Program-made: the position numbers and the translations under genes
NCBI RefSeq assembly: GCF_000698125.1
Contig: NZ_BAXA01000003.1
Coordinates: 186,001 to 250,000 of the forward strand
Reading direction: 5' to 3'
From: Geomicrobium sp. JCM 19038
GTDB taxonomy: Bacteria; Bacillota; Bacilli; Bacillales; Marinococcaceae
DNA length: 64,000 nt
Part shown: positions 46,625 to 55,020 of the stretch, in pieces
Position numbering within the stretch: position 1 is the stretch's first letter
How the letters are laid out: each line of letters opens with the position of its first letter
Notes under the pieces: model-generated
The model's database searches: none
Seen by the model: the letters and a program-made list of their open reading frames with translations, nothing else
What the model was told of the DNA's origin: nothing

Positions 46625-47161
46625 ATGGGAATTAAAAAGACGGGATCACATCGGGAAAAACGATCTGGTCAAACGTTTTTGTTCGTTTTTCTTATACCAT
46701 TCATTACCCTCCTCACCATCGGTGCCATCTTTCTCTATTTACTAGACGTTAACCCAATCAAAACCGCGCAAACTTTTTTTGCGAGTGAAGTGGCGGAAGA
46801 AGAAACAGACGAGTTGCTAGAAGAGCGCGTATATGAATTAGAACAACAACTCATTGCAAAAGACGAACAGATCGCTTCACTTGAGCGAGAGCTGAATCAA
46901 ATTGAAATGGATCAAGCCTTTGTTGCTGAAAATCCCCCTAAATCGAGTGAAGAAGAAAGTGACGCCTTAAAACAAGCAGCGAACGTCTATGAATCCATGA
47001 ATCCAAGACGAGCAGCAGATATTATGAATGAACTGTCGCTTGAGGATTTGGTGAGTCATATGTCCGTCATTAAAGAGAATGAACGTGCGGCTATTATTCA
47101 ACATATGGAACCAGAACGTGCGGCTGAAGTGATGACAGCGCTGGCTACGACATCGTCTTAA
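46625..47161 (+). CDS. ylxF: YlxF/MgtE-N-domain flagellar protein (MotE-like)
   Basis: A 178-residue membrane-anchored protein at the ylxF position. One N-terminal membrane helix (about residues 19-42, FLFVFLIPFITLLTIGAIFLYL by position), then a coiled coil (residues 58-100, LEERVYELEQQLIAKDEQI) and a C-terminal MgtE-N-like helical domain containing YESMNPRRAADIMNELS and HMEPERAAEVMTALA. The arrangement resembles MotE-type proteins proposed to act at the stator, but the role in Bacillus is not settled. GGGGG precedes ATG 46625. Located between fliJ and fliK as in B. subtilis. Confidence 0.88.
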   Translation: MGIKKTGSHREKRSGQTFLFVFLIPFITLLTIGAIFLYLLDVNPIKTAQTFFASEVAEEETDELLEERVYELEQQLIAKDEQIASLERELNQIEMDQAFVAENPPKSSEEESDALKQAANVYESMNPRRAADIMNELSLEDLVSHMSVIKENERAAIIQHMEPERAAEVMTALATTSS

Positions 47162-47184
47162 TTGAAAGGAGGTGAAACGAAAAC

Positions 47185-48372
47185 GTGATTGCATCTCATT
47201 TGTTACCTCAAATGGAGATCCCAAAGCAACATGAACGAGTGGACCAGAAGTCGTCAGATCATGGCACAAATGAACAGACCCCATTTTCATTTGAACAACT
47301 GTTGCACGGTATCGTGGAGAGCCGAAATGACCACCATGCAGAAGAACAAGGCAGTGAGTCGCTTCGTTCACCGTTTCAGCCGTTAGCCTATGTTCAAGAA
47401 AATAGCAGCGAACGAATCGTTATGCCTGAACAATTGCTACAAAGCATCGAGCAATTGCTGCAGTTAGTAGAAGAACATAAGCCTCTCGAATCTGAACAAT
47501 CAGAGGAGAACAGTCTTGAACTCGTAGAGCATCTTGAATCGTTGCTACGTAATGCAGAACAGCTTTTACAACATCCAGACCGTGTTGTCCAAAGTGTTGA
47601 CCCTTTTTTTACAAATAGGATAGAGATCGTAGCGGTACTTGAAAGAAGTATTCGTGTACTTGAAGAGCGAGTTGAGACGTTCAGGCGATTACATACTAAA
47701 CAAAGCACAAACGTGGAAAAGAACATCATCCGTGTCGTAGAACGGCTAGAAACAGTGCTGCAAACTGTACAAGCACCGTCCAACAACGTCACCGTTGAAG
47801 AACAACAACCGAACCGTTCGTACACATTTCCGAGTGTGCTACCTGGTCGAGAACAACACGTCATGAGTCAACCAGAGTTGATGATGCAACAAACACAACA
47901 ACGCCTTACAGCGACAGAACAACACGTCATTCAATTAGGACAACACGCTTCTAACCGAACGATCGAACAGCAATTTATGAAACAGTTTCAAAGTATCCTA
48001 GCGAAATCTCATCTGCAACGCAATGGTGCCGCACAGACACTTACCGTTCAACTAAGACCTGAGCATTTAGGGAAGATGAACATCGCATTAACGATTCATC
48101 AAGGGCAACTCGAAGCGACAGTAACAACGGCAACAAAGGCAGCTAGAGACATTGTAGAAGCTCAACTCCCTGCACTTCGACAAGCATTTGTGACGCAACA
48201 GTTACAAGTCGAGAAAGTGACGATTGAAGACGCGCAGTCTCAACATGACGAGGAAGAATCAAATGAAGGTCATGCAACTGGAAACGAACGAGACCAAGAA
48301 CGTGAAGAAACAGAAGAAGGAACTTTTTTAAGCTTTGAAGAGTGGCTACGAGAAAGTATGAACGAAGAGTAA
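47185..48372 (+). CDS. fliK: flagellar hook-length control protein FliK
   Basis: Secreted molecular ruler that sets hook length and triggers export switching. The 395-residue protein from GTG 47185 (AAAGGAGGTG upstream) has a long, Gln/Glu-rich, low-complexity N-terminal part and the conserved C-terminal switch domain near residues 280-355: LTVQLRPEHLGKMNIALTIHQGQLEATV (by position) and LPALRQAFVTQQLQVEKVTI. A Glu/Asp-rich tail follows. The domain is the same type as the one seen at the C-terminus of YlqG in this window. Frame intact. Confidence 0.92.
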   Translation: MIASHLLPQMEIPKQHERVDQKSSDHGTNEQTPFSFEQLLHGIVESRNDHHAEEQGSESLRSPFQPLAYVQENSSERIVMPEQLLQSIEQLLQLVEEHKPLESEQSEENSLELVEHLESLLRNAEQLLQHPDRVVQSVDPFFTNRIEIVAVLERSIRVLEERVETFRRLHTKQSTNVEKNIIRVVERLETVLQTVQAPSNNVTVEEQQPNRSYTFPSVLPGREQHVMSQPELMMQQTQQRLTATEQHVIQLGQHASNRTIEQQFMKQFQSILAKSHLQRNGAAQTLTVQLRPEHLGKMNIALTIHQGQLEATVTTATKAARDIVEAQLPALRQAFVTQQLQVEKVTIEDAQSQHDEEESNEGHATGNERDQEREETEEGTFLSFEEWLRESMNEE

Positions 48373-48389
48373 GGAGGAACAACGTCCAC

Positions 48390-48878
48390 ATGAATGTAAA
48401 TGTAATGAACGGCATTCAAGAACGCAATCAAATTCATGGTGTTCCGGTCGCTACGACGGACTCAACGATGTTAGGAAAAGATGATTTTTTGAAACTGTTA
48501 ATTGCACAGTTGCAAAATCAAGACCCACTAGATCCGATGGACGATCGAGAATTTATCGCACAGATGGCTCAGTTTTCTTCACTCGAGCAGATGACGAACA
48601 TGAATGCTGCGATGCAAAAGCTTTCTAACCAGCAAGAATCAGCAGCGCTCGTGCAGCATAGTGAATTAATCGGTAAAAACGTGACGTATTACCGTGAAAT
48701 TGAAGATGCAAACGGGTTTCCGAAAAAAGTGTACGACGATAACGTTGTGACGAGCGTGCGTCGCTCAGAAAATGGCGTAATAGAGGTTCAAGTAGACAGT
48801 GGTCGCTGGATTAGTAGCAGTCAAATTACAGAAGTAACACCAGCTGAAGAAGCAGCGAATGAGGAAGAATCGTCGTGA
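48390..48878 (+). CDS. flgD: flagellar hook assembly scaffold FlgD
   Basis: Cap protein needed for hook polymerisation. The 162-residue protein has the hallmark LGKDDFLKLLIAQLQNQDPLDPMDD at residues 27-51 (by position) followed by FIAQMAQFSSLEQMTNMN, then a short beta-rich part. Start ATG 48390 is chosen: AAGGAGG is 9 bp upstream and the frame upstream lies within fliK. It lacks the FLG-type C-terminal domain found in enterobacterial FlgD, as is normal for Bacillus YlxG. Its stop overlaps the next gene. Confidence 0.93.
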   Translation: MNVNVMNGIQERNQIHGVPVATTDSTMLGKDDFLKLLIAQLQNQDPLDPMDDREFIAQMAQFSSLEQMTNMNAAMQKLSNQQESAALVQHSELIGKNVTYYREIEDANGFPKKVYDDNVVTSVRRSENGVIEVQVDSGRWISSSQITEVTPAEEAANEEESS

Positions 48879-49275
48879 ACGTAACGTGGCATCAACTTCC
48901 CCACGCATTACCTGCAAAAACACGAGCAACAGCGACAAATGAACAAAACCGCACTTCTGAAGGAACTTCGTTTCAAACAGCTTTGCAAGATGCACAAAAG
49001 ACGAACCCGATCACAATTAGTAAACATGCAAAAACACGCATTGAAGAACGTGGCATTACGATTAGTGACCAAGACTGGTTGCGAGTCTCTGAAAAAGTGA
49101 AAGAAGCCCATACGAAAGGCATCAATCAACCACTCGTAATTACCGACAATGCCGCACTGATCGTTAGTGGCAAAACCATACGGTCGTCACGGCAATGGCA
49201 CAAAGTGAAATGAACGACCGAATTATTTCGAACATTGACGGAACGATTATCGTCAAACCATCGCTGGACCTGTAA
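48875..49275 (+). CDS. TIGR02530-type flagellar operon protein, one frameshift
   Basis: Small flagellar-operon protein of unknown function found between flgD and flgE in many Firmicutes. The GTG start at 48875 overlaps the flgD stop. Seen are ISKHAKTRIEERGITISDQDW near residues 48-68 and VKEAHTKGINQPLVITDN. The frame ends at 49213, but one missing A in GGCAAAACC at 49171-49176 would give VSGKNHTVVTAMAQSEMNDRI and then IISNIDGTIIVKPSLDL to the stop at 49273-49275, the family's conserved end. Reconstructed length is about 133 residues. The break is probably a sequencing deletion in the A-run. Confidence 0.8.
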
Positions 49276-49333
49276 GAGGAGGCGAACCGTCTGCTGACCG
49301 ATTGATGCAGACGATTAAAAGGAGGAGCTACAA

Positions 49334-50134
49334 ATGATTCGATCCATGTACTCAGGCATTACAGGCTTACAAAACCACCAACAAAAACTAGACGTCATTG
49401 GCAACAACATCGCCAACGTCAATACGTACGGCTTCAAAAAAGGCCGCTACACGTTTGAAGATATGCTCAGTCAGCAAGTACAAGGCGCAAGCGCAGGAAC
49501 TGGTGATTTAGGCGGTACAAACCCTCGACAAATTGGCCTCGGTTCATCTACGGGCTCAATTACGAACATCCATACGCAAGGAGCGTTGCAACCGACAGGA
49601 CGTGAGTTAGACCTTGGGATTGCAGGGGATGGGTATTTTAGAGTGAGTGATGGGGGAACTCCTGCCGAAGTTTTCTATACGAGAGCCGGAGATTTTTATC
49701 GCGATAACAATGGGGACATTGTGAATTCGAATGGATATTATCTTCTAAATACAAGTGGTAACAGAATTAATATCCCAACGGATGCTGAAGGTTTTAGTAT
49801 TGGCGCCGACGGGACAGTTACGATTGTTGGGGGAACTGATGCTGAAGAACACCAAATTTCACTTGCAACCTTCCCAAACCCTGAAGGACTAGAAAAAGTC
49901 GGAGGTAATCTTTATAGAACAACTGACAACTCTGGCGTTGAAAATCCAGTGAACGGTGGTGTCCCTGGTGAGGGAGGCCGTGGCCAAATCGCTGCCGGCA
50001 CACTAGAAATGTCAAACGTTGACCTTTCAGAAGAGTTCGTTGAGATGATTACCGCGCAGCGTGGTTTGCAAGCGAACACGCGAATTATTACAACATCAGA
50101 TGAAGTGTTGCAAGAGCTCTTGAACTTGAAATAG
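49334..50134 (+). CDS. flgE: flagellar hook protein FlgE (FlgG-like short form)
   Basis: Rod/hook subunit of 266 residues, the short form typical of Bacillus, also annotated FlgG in databases. N-terminal MYSGITGLQNHQQKLDVIGNNIANVNTYGFKKGR (residues 5-38, by position) is the hook/rod assembly signature; GRELDLGIAGDGYFRV near residue 92 is the FlgE/FlgG domain; the C-terminal VEMITAQRGLQANTRII completes the coiled coil. AAAAGGAGGAG precedes ATG 49334. The central exposed part (about residues 105-200) is low in codon similarity to the flanks. It follows the flgD-linked gene and precedes swrD. Confidence 0.93.
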   Translation: MIRSMYSGITGLQNHQQKLDVIGNNIANVNTYGFKKGRYTFEDMLSQQVQGASAGTGDLGGTNPRQIGLGSSTGSITNIHTQGALQPTGRELDLGIAGDGYFRVSDGGTPAEVFYTRAGDFYRDNNGDIVNSNGYYLLNTSGNRINIPTDAEGFSIGADGTVTIVGGTDAEEHQISLATFPNPEGLEKVGGNLYRTTDNSGVENPVNGGVPGEGGRGQIAAGTLEMSNVDLSEEFVEMITAQRGLQANTRIITTSDEVLQELLNLK

Positions 50135-50144
50135 TAAAGGAGGT

Positions 50145-50167
50145 CGGGTCACGGTTGTTGTGACCCG
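50145..50167 (+). promoter_or_regulatory. hairpin between the Shine-Dalgarno and start codon of swrD
   Basis: CGGGTCAC (50145-50152) and GTGACCCG (50160-50167) form a perfect 8-bp, GC-rich stem with a 7-base loop. The strong ribosome site AAAGGAGGT (50136-50144) touches its 5' side and nine bases (50168-50176) separate its 3' side from ATG 50177. Folded, the effective spacing is about 10 bases; linear, it is 32. Confidence 0.75.
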
Positions 50168-50176
50168 AATAATTCT

Positions 50177-50389
50177 ATGATTCCACTTACACGCCTTGAT
50201 GGACAACCGTTTTATCTGCAACTCGTTCACATTGTGACGGTTGAGGAGCTTCCAGATACGACGATTACGCTCGTAGGCAATCGCAAGCTCGTCGTTAGAG
50301 AATCGCTTCCTGAGGTTAACGAAGCGATTGAGGCAAAGCTAATGATGTACGGTGTCGCTGCAGCATCAAAACAGGAGGAAGACGTATGA
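50177..50389 (+). CDS. swrD: flagellar operon protein SwrD (YlzI, FlbD family)
   Basis: A 70-residue FlbD-family protein; in B. subtilis SwrD raises flagellar motor power for swarming. The start is fixed by homology: MIPLTRLDGQPFYLQ matches the family MIxLTRLNGxxFxLN exactly at residue 1, and ITLVGNRKLVVRES is the second conserved block near residues 34-47. No other start codon is available in frame between the ribosome site and ATG 50177. A perfect hairpin lies between them. The protein overlaps fliL by 4 bp (ATGA). The C-terminal tail has extra Ala/Gln/Glu residues. Confidence 0.9.
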   Translation: MIPLTRLDGQPFYLQLVHIVTVEELPDTTITLVGNRKLVVRESLPEVNEAIEAKLMMYGVAAASKQEEDV

Positions 50390-50811
50390 AAAAAGCTTTT
50401 ATCGGTGCAACGTTTAGCCTACTTCTCGTCGTGATTGCCGCTTTTTCTTGGTATGTCTTTTTTGGAGACGAAGCCGAATCCGTGGAAGGTTCAGAAGGAC
50501 CGACGATTGATGAAATTGTGAGCAATTCTTGGGATACCGAACAATTAACGACGAATTTAAGTAGCGATCATATTATTCGTGCGTCATTTCGCATTGAAGG
50601 CGATCGTGAAGAGACGCGAATAGAAATTGAAAAGCGCGACTTTCAAATTAAAAATGCAATTATTCACCGTCTTGCTGGGATGGAAGCGGATCAACTGCAA
50701 GACTCAGAAGGATTGCGAGAACTTGAACAAACGTTAAAAGAAGACATTACGAACATGCTTGAGGACGGCTCGGTCACCAATGTGTATACGACGGAACGAG
50801 TGATTCAATGA
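50386..50811 (+). CDS. fliL: flagellar basal-body associated protein FliL
   Basis: Stator-associated membrane protein, 141 residues. One membrane helix at about residues 4-26 (AFIGATFSLLLVVIAAFSWYVFF by position) and an extracytoplasmic FliL domain with ASFRIEGDREETRIEIEKRDFQIKN near residue 65 and LEQTLKEDITNMLEDGSVTNVYTTE near the C-terminus (both by position). ATG 50386 overlaps the swrD stop. Normal position and length; C-terminal VYTTERVIQ fits family members that end in a short beta strand. Confidence 0.92.
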   Translation: MKKAFIGATFSLLLVVIAAFSWYVFFGDEAESVEGSEGPTIDEIVSNSWDTEQLTTNLSSDHIIRASFRIEGDREETRIEIEKRDFQIKNAIIHRLAGMEADQLQDSEGLRELEQTLKEDITNMLEDGSVTNVYTTERVIQ

Positions 50812-50826
50812 ATGAGGTGAAGCAAA

Positions 50827-51819
50827 ATGGCAGATGTATTGTCACAAGGGGAAATTGATGCTCTCTTATCTGCGCTGTCCACAGGTGAGATGGACGTTGA
50901 AGACCTGATAAAAGAAGACGAAGCGAAACGGATTACGAATTATGATTTTAAACGTGCCCTTCGATTTTCGAAGGATCAAGTTCGCTCGCTATCGCGCATT
51001 CATGAGAACTTCGCTCGTTTGCTTACGACGGTCTTTTCAGCGCAGCTGAGAACGTTCGTGCAAATTCATGTGACCTCTGTTGATCAACTGCCATATGAAG
51101 AGTTTATCCGTTCGATTCCTTCGACGACGCTATTAAGTATTTTTGATGCGTATCCGTTAGAAGGACGGTTCTTAATTGAAGTAAACCCGAACATTGGTTA
51201 CGCAATGGTCGACCGCATTTTAGGTGGACGAGGCACAGGAATGAACAAAGTGGAAACGTTAACCGAAATCGAGTCGAGAATTCTTTCTCAGCTGTTTAAC
51301 CATATGCTCGATAGCTTTCAACAAGCATGGACGAGCATCATAGATTTGCAACCAGTCATGGAAGATTTAGAAGTAAATCCCCAATTCGTTCAATTGCAAA
51401 GCCCTAATGAGACCGTCGTTGTCATTAGTTTATCGACGACGATTAATGAAACGTCTGGCATGATTAACGTCTGTTTGCCTTACGTCGTATTAGAAGAATT
51501 GCTTCCGAAGTTATCTGCTCATTATTGGATGCAATCGCCAAACAAAGAGCGTGATGAAAACGAAGTAAAAGATATTCGACGCTCGGTAAGGCAAGCGATG
51601 ATCGATGTTGAGACAATTCTCGGAACATCAGAAATGACAGTTTCTGAGCTTAAAGACCTACAAATTGGCGATGTTTTAGAGTTGAACCAAAGTATACATA
51701 CTCCTTTAATGACAAAAGTCGGAGGAAAACCTAAATATTCAGTGCAGCCAGGACGAAAAAAACAAAGAATAGCTGTACAAATTATTGAAGAAATAAAGGA
51801 GGATGCAGACGATGAATGA
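50827..51819 (+). CDS. fliM: flagellar motor switch protein FliM
   Basis: C-ring protein that binds phospho-CheY. The 330-residue protein has the N-terminal CheY-binding peptide LSQGEIDALLSAL at residues 5-17, the middle CheC/FliM-like domain (EEFIRSIPSTTLLSIFDAYPLEG region near 88) and the C-terminal FliN-like domain (LKDLQIGDVLELNQSIHTPL near 277). GAGGTGAAGC precedes ATG 50827. Overlaps the start region of fliY by a few bases. Intact. Confidence 0.96.
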   Translation: MADVLSQGEIDALLSALSTGEMDVEDLIKEDEAKRITNYDFKRALRFSKDQVRSLSRIHENFARLLTTVFSAQLRTFVQIHVTSVDQLPYEEFIRSIPSTTLLSIFDAYPLEGRFLIEVNPNIGYAMVDRILGGRGTGMNKVETLTEIESRILSQLFNHMLDSFQQAWTSIIDLQPVMEDLEVNPQFVQLQSPNETVVVISLSTTINETSGMINVCLPYVVLEELLPKLSAHYWMQSPNKERDENEVKDIRRSVRQAMIDVETILGTSEMTVSELKDLQIGDVLELNQSIHTPLMTKVGGKPKYSVQPGRKKQRIAVQIIEEIKEDADDE

Positions 51820-53038
51820 TGAGCCGCTCTCCCAAGAGGAAATTAACCAGCTACTTGCTGGGTTGGAAGAAGAGAAAGATGCGAGCTCGAGTGATGATGT
51901 GTACCCACCAGCGCCTTCTAAAGCATCAACGAATGTAACTCAATTTCTTACAGAAATTGAGAAAGATGCAATTGGAGAGATCGGTAACATTTCGTTCGGT
52001 ACAGCTTCCACAACGCTATCACAACTGTTAAATCAAAAAGTGTCAATTACGACACCAGTCGTTGATGCGGTTAAGGCAGAGTTATTGCATGAAGAATTTC
52101 CAAATCCACACGTATCCATTCATGTGGAATACAAACAAGGCTTCAAAGGGGCCAATGTTCTCGTCATTAAACAGCACGACGCGCAAATTATTGCGGATCT
52201 AATGCTCGGTGGAGACGGTACGAAGCCACCAGAACAACTTGAAGAAATTCATATTAGTGCAGTCCAAGAAGCGATGAACCAAATGATGGGAAGTTCATCA
52301 ACATCACTGTCAACGATTTTTAATACGAGAGTCGATATTTCCCCACCAGGCATTAATATGCTTGATTTAGAAAAAGGCTCAGGCTTAGAGTATTTGCCAC
52401 AAGAAGGCACGATTATTAAAGTGTCGTTTCGTTTGAAAATTGGAGAGCTCATTGACTCAATTATTATGCAACTCATTACTGTAGAGTTCGCAAAAGAGCT
52501 CGTAGAGAAATTAATGAATCCAGCACTTGAAATGGCACCTACGATGGATGCAGCACCTCCAATTCAAGAAGAAACGGCACCGGTCATGTTCCATACAAAT
52601 GATGTTGAACCTACGGAACAGCAAACGCTTGACACTCCTGTAGAAAGACATGTGTCAACACCAACACCAGAGCCAGTAGCCGTACCTGAATCAAGAACCG
52701 AACCAAAAGCGGTACAGAAAACGATCCAACCTGCTGAATTTGCTAATTTTGAAGGTGGCTCTGAACAGAGTGAACAAAGTCGCAATCTAGACATTCTAAT
52801 GGACATCCCGCTAGATGTAACCGTACAGCTCGGCAAAACGCGCCGTTCGATTCGTGACATCTTAAACTTTACGCAAGGTTCGATTATTGAGTTAGATAAG
52901 CTCGCTGGTGAACCGGTGGACATCCTCGTAAATCAGCGCCTCGTTGCCAAAGGCGAGGTTGTCGTTATTGATGAAAACTTCGGCGTTCGTGTGACAGATA
53001 TCGTTAGCCGTTCGAAGAGAATCGAACACTTAAAATAA
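51812..53038 (+). CDS. fliY: flagellar motor switch phosphatase FliY
   Basis: Bacillus C-ring protein combining FliN with a CheC-like CheY-P phosphatase. N-terminal LSQEEINQLLAGL (residues 5-17) is a CheY-binding peptide like that of FliM; phosphatase centres EIGNISFGTASTTLSQ near residue 55 and AVQEAMNQMMGSSSTSL near 152 each keep the Glu-x-x-Asn pattern; a variable Pro/Glu/Thr linker spans about 245-310; the FliN domain (LDVTVQLGKTRRSIRDILNF) ends the 408-residue protein. ATG 51812 is 8 bp after AAAGGAGG. As cheC is missing here, FliY is the only CheY-P phosphatase seen. Confidence 0.95.
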   Translation: MNDEPLSQEEINQLLAGLEEEKDASSSDDVYPPAPSKASTNVTQFLTEIEKDAIGEIGNISFGTASTTLSQLLNQKVSITTPVVDAVKAELLHEEFPNPHVSIHVEYKQGFKGANVLVIKQHDAQIIADLMLGGDGTKPPEQLEEIHISAVQEAMNQMMGSSSTSLSTIFNTRVDISPPGINMLDLEKGSGLEYLPQEGTIIKVSFRLKIGELIDSIIMQLITVEFAKELVEKLMNPALEMAPTMDAAPPIQEETAPVMFHTNDVEPTEQQTLDTPVERHVSTPTPEPVAVPESRTEPKAVQKTIQPAEFANFEGGSEQSEQSRNLDILMDIPLDVTVQLGKTRRSIRDILNFTQGSIIELDKLAGEPVDILVNQRLVAKGEVVVIDENFGVRVTDIVSRSKRIEHLK

Positions 53039-53056
53039 GGATAGGTGGGACCAACC

Positions 53057-53419
53057 ATGACAAATCGAGTATTGATTGTAGACGATGCTTCGTTTATGAG
53101 AATGATGATTCGAGACATTTTAGAGAAAAACAATTACATCGTTGTCGGTGAAGCAGAAAATGGTCGTGAAGCGATTGAAAAGTACAAAGAAACGGAACCG
53201 ACGTTTGTGACGATGGACATTACGATGCCCGAGATGGATGGGATTGAAGCACTCAAAGTCATTCGTGAGTTCGACCCATCTGCGAAAATCATTATGTGCT
53301 CTGCCATGGGACAACAAGCGATGGTCATTGACGCTATTCAAGCAGGGGCTAAAGACTTCGTTGTTAAGCCATTCCAAGCGGACCGAGTCATTGATGCAGT
53401 GAAAAAGACGTTAGCGTAA
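53057..53419 (+). CDS. cheY: chemotaxis response regulator CheY
   Basis: Single receiver domain, 120 residues, that binds FliM/FliY when phosphorylated. Phospho-acceptor region is seen as TFVTMDITMPEMDGIEA with the acceptor Asp near residue 54; the acidic pair is in VLIVDDASFM near residues 5-14 and the conserved Lys in VVKPFQ near residue 104. AGGATAGGTGGG precedes ATG 53057. The gene lies in the fla operon after fliY, as in B. subtilis. Its usual kinase CheA is not encoded in this window. Confidence 0.95.
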   Translation: MTNRVLIVDDASFMRMMIRDILEKNNYIVVGEAENGREAIEKYKETEPTFVTMDITMPEMDGIEALKVIREFDPSAKIIMCSAMGQQAMVIDAIQAGAKDFVVKPFQADRVIDAVKKTLA

Positions 53420-53433
53420 GGGGGAAGACGGTT

Positions 53434-54042
53434 ATGAGTCTAGTCAAACCATGGGTCGTTGCTACGACGATTGCCATTATCATGTTTTTTAATGGCAGCG
53501 CCCATGTGTTTGCCGATTCTTCTGTCGCAGATACATTTCGGGGTGAAAGTGGCGTTACAGAAACAGGGGACGAGCTTTCAGTCGTCGGCGAAAATGCAGC
53601 AGCAAGTGAGAGTGTGTGGAGCGTTTTGGTCAAACTCTTTCTTGCCCTTTTCGTCGTCATCGCATTGATGTACGTATTGTTGCGACTGCTCGGCAGAAAA
53701 AACTATCAAATGCAATCATCGAATACGATGCAAAATATCGGGGGCATTCCTCTTGGACAAAATAAATCCGTTCAAATTGTACGTATTGGCGATCGGTTGT
53801 TGGTCGTAGGTGTTGGAGAGAACATCGCGCTGTTAGATGAAATACGTGATGAGGATGAAATTGAGCGTATTCTTAATCAAAAAGACGAGCAAACCTCTTC
53901 AGCGGACTGGCTGCAAAAACTTAAATCGATGAAGCGGACGCCTGAAAAAGACATCAACATTTACGATACGTTAAACGATCACTTAGAAGACGTTGATCGT
54001 GAGAAAACGAAAGATGTTGAACGGTTAGGAGTGCGCCGATGA
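53434..54042 (+). CDS. fliO: flagellar biosynthetic protein FliO (FliZ)
   Basis: Membrane factor that helps assemble the FliP export gate. The 202-residue protein has an N-terminal signal peptide (about residues 1-28, hydrophobic then AHVFADS), a short acidic stretch, and one membrane helix near residues 68-88 (VLVKLFLALFVVIALMYVLLRLL, by position), followed by the conserved MQNIGGIPLGQNKSVQIVRIGDRLLVVGVGE region (by position) of FliO/FliZ. AAGGGGG precedes ATG 53434; its stop overlaps fliP. B. subtilis FliZ is of similar length (219). Confidence 0.9.
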   Translation: MSLVKPWVVATTIAIIMFFNGSAHVFADSSVADTFRGESGVTETGDELSVVGENAAASESVWSVLVKLFLALFVVIALMYVLLRLLGRKNYQMQSSNTMQNIGGIPLGQNKSVQIVRIGDRLLVVGVGENIALLDEIRDEDEIERILNQKDEQTSSADWLQKLKSMKRTPEKDINIYDTLNDHLEDVDREKTKDVERLGVRR

Positions 54043-54725
54043 TTGATTTTGTAGTGGCGATCCCAGGAATTGATGCAGATTGGTTAACGGATGAACCAGA
54101 AGGTGTCGCAACGACCCTTCGACTCGTGTTATTACTAACCGTATTAAGTTTAGCACCTGCATTTTTGATTATGATGACCTGTTTTACGAGAATCATTGTT
54201 GTACTCGGCTTTGTACGAATGGGGCTTGCCACCCAACAAATGCCACCGACTCAAGTGTTAATTGGCCTCGCGCTTTTCTTAACCTTTTTCATAATGGGTC
54301 CTGTGCTTCTAGAAGTGAACGATGAAGCAGTTACGCCGTTTTTAAACGGGGAAATTGATCAAGAAGAAGCGTTTGAGTTAGCAAGTGCACCGATAAAAGA
54401 ATTTATGGCCGAACATACACGAGAGAAAGACTTGGCGTTATTTATGGGTTATGCAGGAATGGAGACGCCAGAATCGCTCGATGATGTGCCGTTAACGGCG
54501 CTCGTGCCAGCATTTGCGATTAGCGAATTGCAAACGGCGTTTCAAATTGGCTTTCTCATTTTTATTCCTTTTCTCGTCATTGATATGATCATTGCAAGTG
54601 TACTCATGTCGATGGGGATGATGATGTTGCCGCCAGTTATGATTTCATTGCCATTTAAAGTGTTGTTGTTCGTCTTAGTAGACGGTTGGTATTTAGTCGT
54701 CCAGTCTCTGTTGATTAGTTTTTAG
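54039..54725 (+). CDS. fliP: flagellar type III export gate protein FliP
   Basis: Core subunit of the export gate. The 228-residue protein has four membrane segments: about residues 22-45 (TTLRLVLLLTVLSLAPAFLIMMT region), 60-90, 165-190 and 195-225. The diagnostic FTRIIVVLGFVRMGLATQQMPP follows the first helix at about residue 47, and VLMSMGMMMLPPVMISLPFKVLLFVLVDGW the last (by position). The protein begins without the long cleaved signal peptide of enterobacterial FliP. ATG 54039 overlaps fliO by 4 bp. Confidence 0.95.
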   Translation: MIDFVVAIPGIDADWLTDEPEGVATTLRLVLLLTVLSLAPAFLIMMTCFTRIIVVLGFVRMGLATQQMPPTQVLIGLALFLTFFIMGPVLLEVNDEAVTPFLNGEIDQEEAFELASAPIKEFMAEHTREKDLALFMGYAGMETPESLDDVPLTALVPAFAISELQTAFQIGFLIFIPFLVIDMIIASVLMSMGMMMLPPVMISLPFKVLLFVLVDGWYLVVQSLLISF

Positions 54726-54743
54726 ATAAAGGAATGGTGTCGC

Positions 54744-55013
54744 GTGTCTCAAGAAACGGTACTCAGTCTCGCTGAGCGTAGCGTCATGGTCATAATAATG
54801 ATTGCAGGTCCATTGCTGCTCTTAGCACTCGTCATCGGGCTCGGGGTGGCCATTTTCCAAGCAACAACACAAATTCAAGAGCAAACGTTAGCATTTATCC
54901 CGAAAATCGTCGCCGTTCTCGTTGGCATTGTTATTTTTGGTGCATGGATGTTAAATGAATTGATCTTTTTTACTGAGCAGATTTATACGAATTTACATCA
55001 TTACATAGGTTGA
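54744..55013 (+). CDS. fliQ: flagellar type III export gate protein FliQ
   Basis: Export-gate subunit of 89 residues with two membrane helices (about 15-38 and 50-75). Diagnostic are ALVIGLGVAIFQATTQIQEQTLAFIPKI near residues 27-54 (by position). Start GTG 54744, AAAGGAATGG upstream. The gene is followed 7 bp later by fliR. FliPQR form the export channel together with FlhB. Confidence 0.95.
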   Translation: MSQETVLSLAERSVMVIIMIAGPLLLLALVIGLGVAIFQATTQIQEQTLAFIPKIVAVLVGIVIFGAWMLNELIFFTEQIYTNLHHYIG

Positions 55014-55020
55014 TGATCAC

